Assembly (NCBI GenBank): GCA_903843315.1
Contig: CAIMPQ010000075.1
Coordinates: 1-8,840, forward strand
Length of the DNA stretch: 8,840 nt
Direction of reading: 5' to 3'
From: an uncultured beta proteobacterium
GTDB taxonomy: Bacteria > Pseudomonadota > Gammaproteobacteria > Burkholderiales > Burkholderiaceae
Shown here: in pieces, positions 5,992 to 8,840 of the stretch
How positions within the stretch are numbered: position 1 is the first letter of the stretch
Layout of the letters: each line of letters begins with the position of its first letter
Notes under the pieces: model-generated
What the model saw: only the letters and a program-made list of their open reading frames with translations
Database searches by the model: none
What the model was told of the DNA's origin: nothing
Made by a program: the position numbers and the translations under genes

Positions 5992-7164
5992 ATGATTAAT
6001 TTAAAAGAAGCAACTTTTATGGGCTACCGCCGTGAAAATGGTCGTATGGGTATTCGTAACCATGTTGTCATTTTGCCTTTAGACGATTTATCCAATGCGG
6101 CATGTGAAGCGGTTGCAAATAATATTAAAGGGACAATTGCCATTCCTCACCCCTATGGCCGTTTACAGTTTGGCGCAGACTTAGAGCTTCACTTCAGAAC
6201 CTTGATTGGTGCTGGTTGTAATCCAAATGTGGCTGGCGTAGTAGTGATTGGTATCGAGCCACAGTGGACAAAGATTGTGGTTGATGGAATCAAGGCTTCT
6301 GGTAAGCCAGTAGAGGGATTCTGGATTGAAGGAAATGGCGATACAGCAACTATTGCTAGTGCTAGTAAGGCTGCTTACTCCATGATGAAACACGCTTCAA
6401 AACAGCAACGTGTTTCAGCACCTCTATCAGAGTTATGGGTATCAACCAAGTGTGGTGAGTCTGATACTACCTCTGGTTGTGCTTCGAACCCAACGGTTGG
6501 CAATGCATTTGATAAGCTTTACGAAATCGGTTCTACATTGGTATTTGGTGAAACAACGGAGTTAACTGGTGGAGAGCATTTGGTAGAAGCGCGTTGCCGC
6601 ACACCAGAAATTAAGCAGAAATTCCGTGCAATGTTTGATCACTATCAAGATGTTATTGAGAAAAACAAAACCAGTGACTTATCTGATTCGCAGCCTACCA
6701 AAGGCAATATTGCTGGCGGCCTTACTACGATCGAAGAGAAGGCTCTTGGTAATATCCAGAAGATTGGTAAAAAATGTGTTGTGGATGGCGTGCTAGATAA
6801 GGCCGAAACCCCAACTATTCCAGGTTTGCATTTTATGGACTCCTCTTCAGCTGCCGCTGAAATGGTGACGCTTTGCGCAGCGGCTGGTTTTACAGCCCAT
6901 CTCTTTCCTACTGGACAGGGTAATGTCATTGGCAACCCCATTCTTCCGGTAATTAAGTTATGCGCTAATCCAAAAACAGTACGGACAATGTCTGAGCACA
7001 TCGATGTAGATGTTTCTGGTATTTTGCGTCGTGAGGAGACCTTAGATTCTGCTGGTGAAAAGCTTCTCGATGCTCTTTTGAGAACTGCCAATGGTGAATT
7101 AACAGCAGCGGAGATTTTGGGTCACCGTGAGTTTGTGATGACCCGTCTGTACGAGTCTGCTTAA
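5992..7164 (+). CDS. suyB: (R)-sulfolactate sulfo-lyase, large subunit SuyB
   Basis: A 390-residue catalytic subunit of the UxaA/GarD lyase family. Conserved blocks run the whole length: GRMGIRNHVVILPLDD (17-32), IPHPYGRLQFGADL (51-64), WVSTKCGESDTTSG (149-162) with the family cysteine C154, FGETTELTGGE (185-195), QPTKGNIAGGLTTIEEKA (234-251), MDSSSAAAEMVTLCAA (282-297), FPTGQGNVIGNPILPV (305-320) and DVDVSGILRRE (338-348). These agree closely with my recollection of SuyB and differ from altronate dehydratase in lacking the N-terminal SAF domain, supplied here by SuyA. Relatives use a divalent metal, usually iron. The products are pyruvate, which enters central metabolism, and bisulfite, which must be exported or oxidised. 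The start has an AGAGAG-type ribosome binding site; an alternative ATG at 6019 would give MGYRRENGR. The gene ends 10 bases before the regulator gene, so the two are probably co-transcribed. Confidence 0.95.
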   Translation: MINLKEATFMGYRRENGRMGIRNHVVILPLDDLSNAACEAVANNIKGTIAIPHPYGRLQFGADLELHFRTLIGAGCNPNVAGVVVIGIEPQWTKIVVDGIKASGKPVEGFWIEGNGDTATIASASKAAYSMMKHASKQQRVSAPLSELWVSTKCGESDTTSGCASNPTVGNAFDKLYEIGSTLVFGETTELTGGEHLVEARCRTPEIKQKFRAMFDHYQDVIEKNKTSDLSDSQPTKGNIAGGLTTIEEKALGNIQKIGKKCVVDGVLDKAETPTIPGLHFMDSSSAAAEMVTLCAAAGFTAHLFPTGQGNVIGNPILPVIKLCANPKTVRTMSEHIDVDVSGILRREETLDSAGEKLLDALLRTANGELTAAEILGHREFVMTRLYESA

Positions 7165-7174
7165 GTCCAAAGCT

Positions 7175-7894
7175 ATGAAGTCCCTGACCGCTTATCAAGA
7201 AGTGAAGCAAAAGATCACTGCAGATCTGGTCAGGGGGCGTTATCCGATGGGGCAGGCATTACCTGCTGAAAAGGATTTAGCCAAAGAGTTAGATGTATCT
7301 ATAGGAACCCTGCGCAAGGCGGTAGATGAATTAGTTGCGGAAGGAATTGTTGTCCGCCGTCAAGGCAGGGGAACCTATGTTGCTGAACATGACGCTAAGC
7401 GACTACTGTATTATTTTTTTCATGTCGTCCGCTGGGATGTCGATAAAAAAACATATCCTCGCGTGGAGACTGCCTCTTTTGGGGTGGCGCAAGCAAGTAA
7501 GGAAGAGTCTTTGAGGTTGGGCATGAAGGAAGGCGCTCCCGTTTGGCGTATCGTGACCCGCTTATATTTGGAAGATCAGTGTGTAATGATTGACCACATT
7601 ACCTTAGATAAAAAAAGATTCAAAAACTTTACACGCAGCGAATTTGATAAGCGGGAAGGCAGTATTTACCAGTTATATCAAATGCGTTATGGTCAGTCTG
7701 TAGTTAAAACAAATGAAAGATTACGGGCTGGATTAGCGGGTAGACAAATGTCGACTTGGTTAAAGTTAAAACCAGACTCGCCTGTACTGCATATTCGTAG
7801 AGTGGCGCTTGACATACAAGATGAGCCTATTGAATGGCGTATTTCTACTTTAAATACTGCTCACCATGAATACTTTAATGAGTTGGTAACCTAG
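7175..7894 (+). CDS. GntR family (HutC/UTRA subfamily) transcriptional regulator, probable regulator of the sulfolactate genes
   Basis: A 239-residue protein. Residues 4-70 form the GntR winged helix: AYQEVKQKITADLVRG, the LPAEKDLAKEL turn, GTLRKAVDELVAEGIVVR for the recognition helix, and the wing RRQGRGTYVA (61-70). Residues about 92-235 form a UTRA ligand-binding domain (chorismate-lyase fold), with EGAPVWRIVTRLYLEDQ (119-135), SIYQLYQMRYG (163-173) and PVLHIRRVALDIQDEPIEWR (203-222). UTRA proteins are usually repressors released by a substrate or pathway intermediate. As last gene of the operon, 10 bases after suyB and without its own clear Shine-Dalgarno, it is probably translated by coupling and autoregulated, with sulfolactate or sulfopyruvate as likely effector. 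The palindromes upstream of slcC are candidate targets. Its TAG stop overlaps the stop of the convergent cobT-like gene in the palindrome CTAG. Confidence 0.92.
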   Translation: MKSLTAYQEVKQKITADLVRGRYPMGQALPAEKDLAKELDVSIGTLRKAVDELVAEGIVVRRQGRGTYVAEHDAKRLLYYFFHVVRWDVDKKTYPRVETASFGVAQASKEESLRLGMKEGAPVWRIVTRLYLEDQCVMIDHITLDKKRFKNFTRSEFDKREGSIYQLYQMRYGQSVVKTNERLRAGLAGRQMSTWLKLKPDSPVLHIRRVALDIQDEPIEWRISTLNTAHHEYFNELVT

Positions 7895-8840
7895 TTTCTT
7901 GCTAACTTTAGTTCTTTAGCCCAATCAATAATGGATTCACTAGGAATTTCACTTTCTTGATTCCAGCTTAAGCGATTTGGAAAGAAGGGCCTTAACTCTT
8001 CCCCAATTCCACATCCCCACAACTCAAACTGACCTTGTTGTTCACACCATGCAATTGTTTGAATAAGATGGCTCTTAAGAAAATGCTCTCCATTCGCTTC
8101 AATAGTGGCTCTATCCATCGGGCAGCCATCTGAAAACAAAATGAGTTTTTTTTGAGAGGCTTTATTGCCACCTTCTTTTTGCAAGCGTTGAGCTGCCCAA
8201 AGCAGGGCTTCCCCATCGATACTTTCAGCATAGATTTCTGGCCTCAGTAGTGCAGCAATACCAGGCCTTGCCTTGCGCCAGTTGGTTTGGAAATCTTTGA
8301 AGATCCAGTGAGCGCGCTCATTTAATCTACCCGGATTGGGAATTTGCCCACCTCTACGCCATTCCTTAAAAGGTCTTCCACCTTGCCAAGTACTCGTACT
8401 ATACCCAAGCACTTCAGTTTTAATATGTGCCTGCTCCAATATTCTGACAAGTGAATCTACACAAGTAGCAATCTTCAGTCTTTGATCCTTCATTGAGCCA
8501 GAGCAGTCGATTAACAGCGTAACGCTGCCTAATGCCTCTATCTTCTGAGAGAGGTGCTTATACAAAATGGGATCAAGTGGCGCGGTTGCAATGCGAGTGA
8601 GATAACGTCGATCTATTGGGCCCTCGGTCTGAGTGGTCTCCCATTTTTTAAGTGTCTTTGTATTGAAGATATTTTGGTAAGACCTTGTTAATTTCCCCCA
8701 AGGAAGATTGAGCTTTGCGACTTGCTCGCTTAGTTCTTGTTGGTAAATAGCAAGTTGGGCTGGACGAATACTCTTTTTAGCCTCAATCTCAATATCGTAG
8801 GCAGAGTTAAATACTTTGTATTTTCCTAATGATTGTTCTA
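7891..8840 (-). CDS. cobT: Cobaltochelatase subunit CobT-like protein, C-terminal part with vWA domain, 5' end cut by window
   Basis: The minus-strand frame is open from the right edge to its stop, about 316 codons. A TTG at 8563-8565 is only an internal codon, because homologous sequence continues upstream of it (KYKVFNSAYDIEIEA, then the QNIFNTKT and GPIDRRYLTRI segments that resemble the linker of CobT). The von Willebrand factor A domain begins with VTLLIDCSGSM, whose D-x-S-x-S is the metal-ion-dependent adhesion site, and continues with EVLGYSTSTWQGG, NPGRLNERAH, SIDGEALLWAAQRL and LILFSDGCPMD. This order matches the C-terminus of CobT, which works with the AAA+ CobS protein to drive cobalt insertion by CobN in aerobic vitamin B12 synthesis. 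The N-terminal part is outside the window. There is no obvious functional tie to the sulfolactate genes. The canonical DNSGSM and SDGAPVDD motifs read DCSGSM and SDGCPMD here, mild variants that keep the metal ligands. Confidence 0.9.
   Translation of the reverse strand, partial: EQSLGKYKVFNSAYDIEIEAKKSIRPAQLAIYQQELSEQVAKLNLPWGKLTRSYQNIFNTKTLKKWETTQTEGPIDRRYLTRIATAPLDPILYKHLSQKIEALGSVTLLIDCSGSMKDQRLKIATCVDSLVRILEQAHIKTEVLGYSTSTWQGGRPFKEWRRGGQIPNPGRLNERAHWIFKDFQTNWRKARPGIAALLRPEIYAESIDGEALLWAAQRLQKEGGNKASQKKLILFSDGCPMDRATIEANGEHFLKSHLIQTIAWCEQQGQFELWGCGIGEELRPFFPNRLSWNQESEIPSESIIDWAKELKLARN

Noticed and set aside
6645..7091. 148-codon minus-strand open frame inside suyB
   Set aside because: It is antisense to the most conserved half of SuyB and its sequence is low-information; a shadow frame.
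5670..7164. Altronate or galactarate dehydratase (UxaA/GarD) encoded as a broken gene
   Set aside because: The SAF part and the catalytic part have their own starts and stops with ribosome binding sites and a 40-base gap, and both are intact from end to end. This is the normal two-subunit SuyA/SuyB form, not a frameshifted UxaA.
8563..8565. TTG start giving a 224-residue stand-alone vWA protein
   Set aside because: The frame continues upstream to the window edge with sequence resembling the CobT region before the vWA domain, so the TTG is an internal leucine codon.

Overview
The window looks like a chromosomal segment of a betaproteobacterium. A Bug-type periplasmic binding protein, a large-type CobT and moderately AT-rich coding sequence suggest Burkholderiales, perhaps a freshwater lineage such as Polynucleobacter. 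That assignment is inference from gene content, with no marker gene in view. The window is almost fully coding: nine protein genes, two of them cut by the window edges. I saw no rRNA, tRNA, insertion sequence or CRISPR array.

The core is a five-gene plus-strand run (3698-7894): a D-2-hydroxyacid dehydrogenase (slcC-like), an LDH2/ComC-type dehydrogenase (comC-like), suyA, suyB and a GntR/HutC regulator. suyA and suyB are the clearest calls. They encode the two subunits of (R)-sulfolactate sulfo-lyase, which splits 3-sulfolactate into pyruvate and bisulfite. The two dehydrogenases match the known pair in which SlcC oxidises (S)-sulfolactate to sulfopyruvate and ComC reduces it to the (R)-enantiomer. 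The operon should therefore use both enantiomers of sulfolactate, a C3 organosulfonate released by plants, algae and bacterial spores.

On the minus strand, divergent from slcC, lies a Bug/TctC periplasmic binding protein followed by its own terminator. Behind it is a full-length acetolactate-synthase-like thiamine diphosphate (ThDP) enzyme of unknown substrate. The 81-bp gap between the Bug start and the first possible slcC start holds two perfect palindromes that share AAGC half-sites, probable operators controlling both directions. At the left edge is a TauE/SafE membrane protein, a family that includes sulfite exporters, so it may remove the sulfite made by SuyAB.

At the right edge, convergent with the GntR gene and sharing a CTAG stop overlap, is the C-terminal part of a CobT-type cobaltochelatase subunit. 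It probably marks the end of the sulfonate locus. The least explained parts are the ThDP enzyme, the orphan binding protein without its TctAB membrane partners in view, and the double palindrome.
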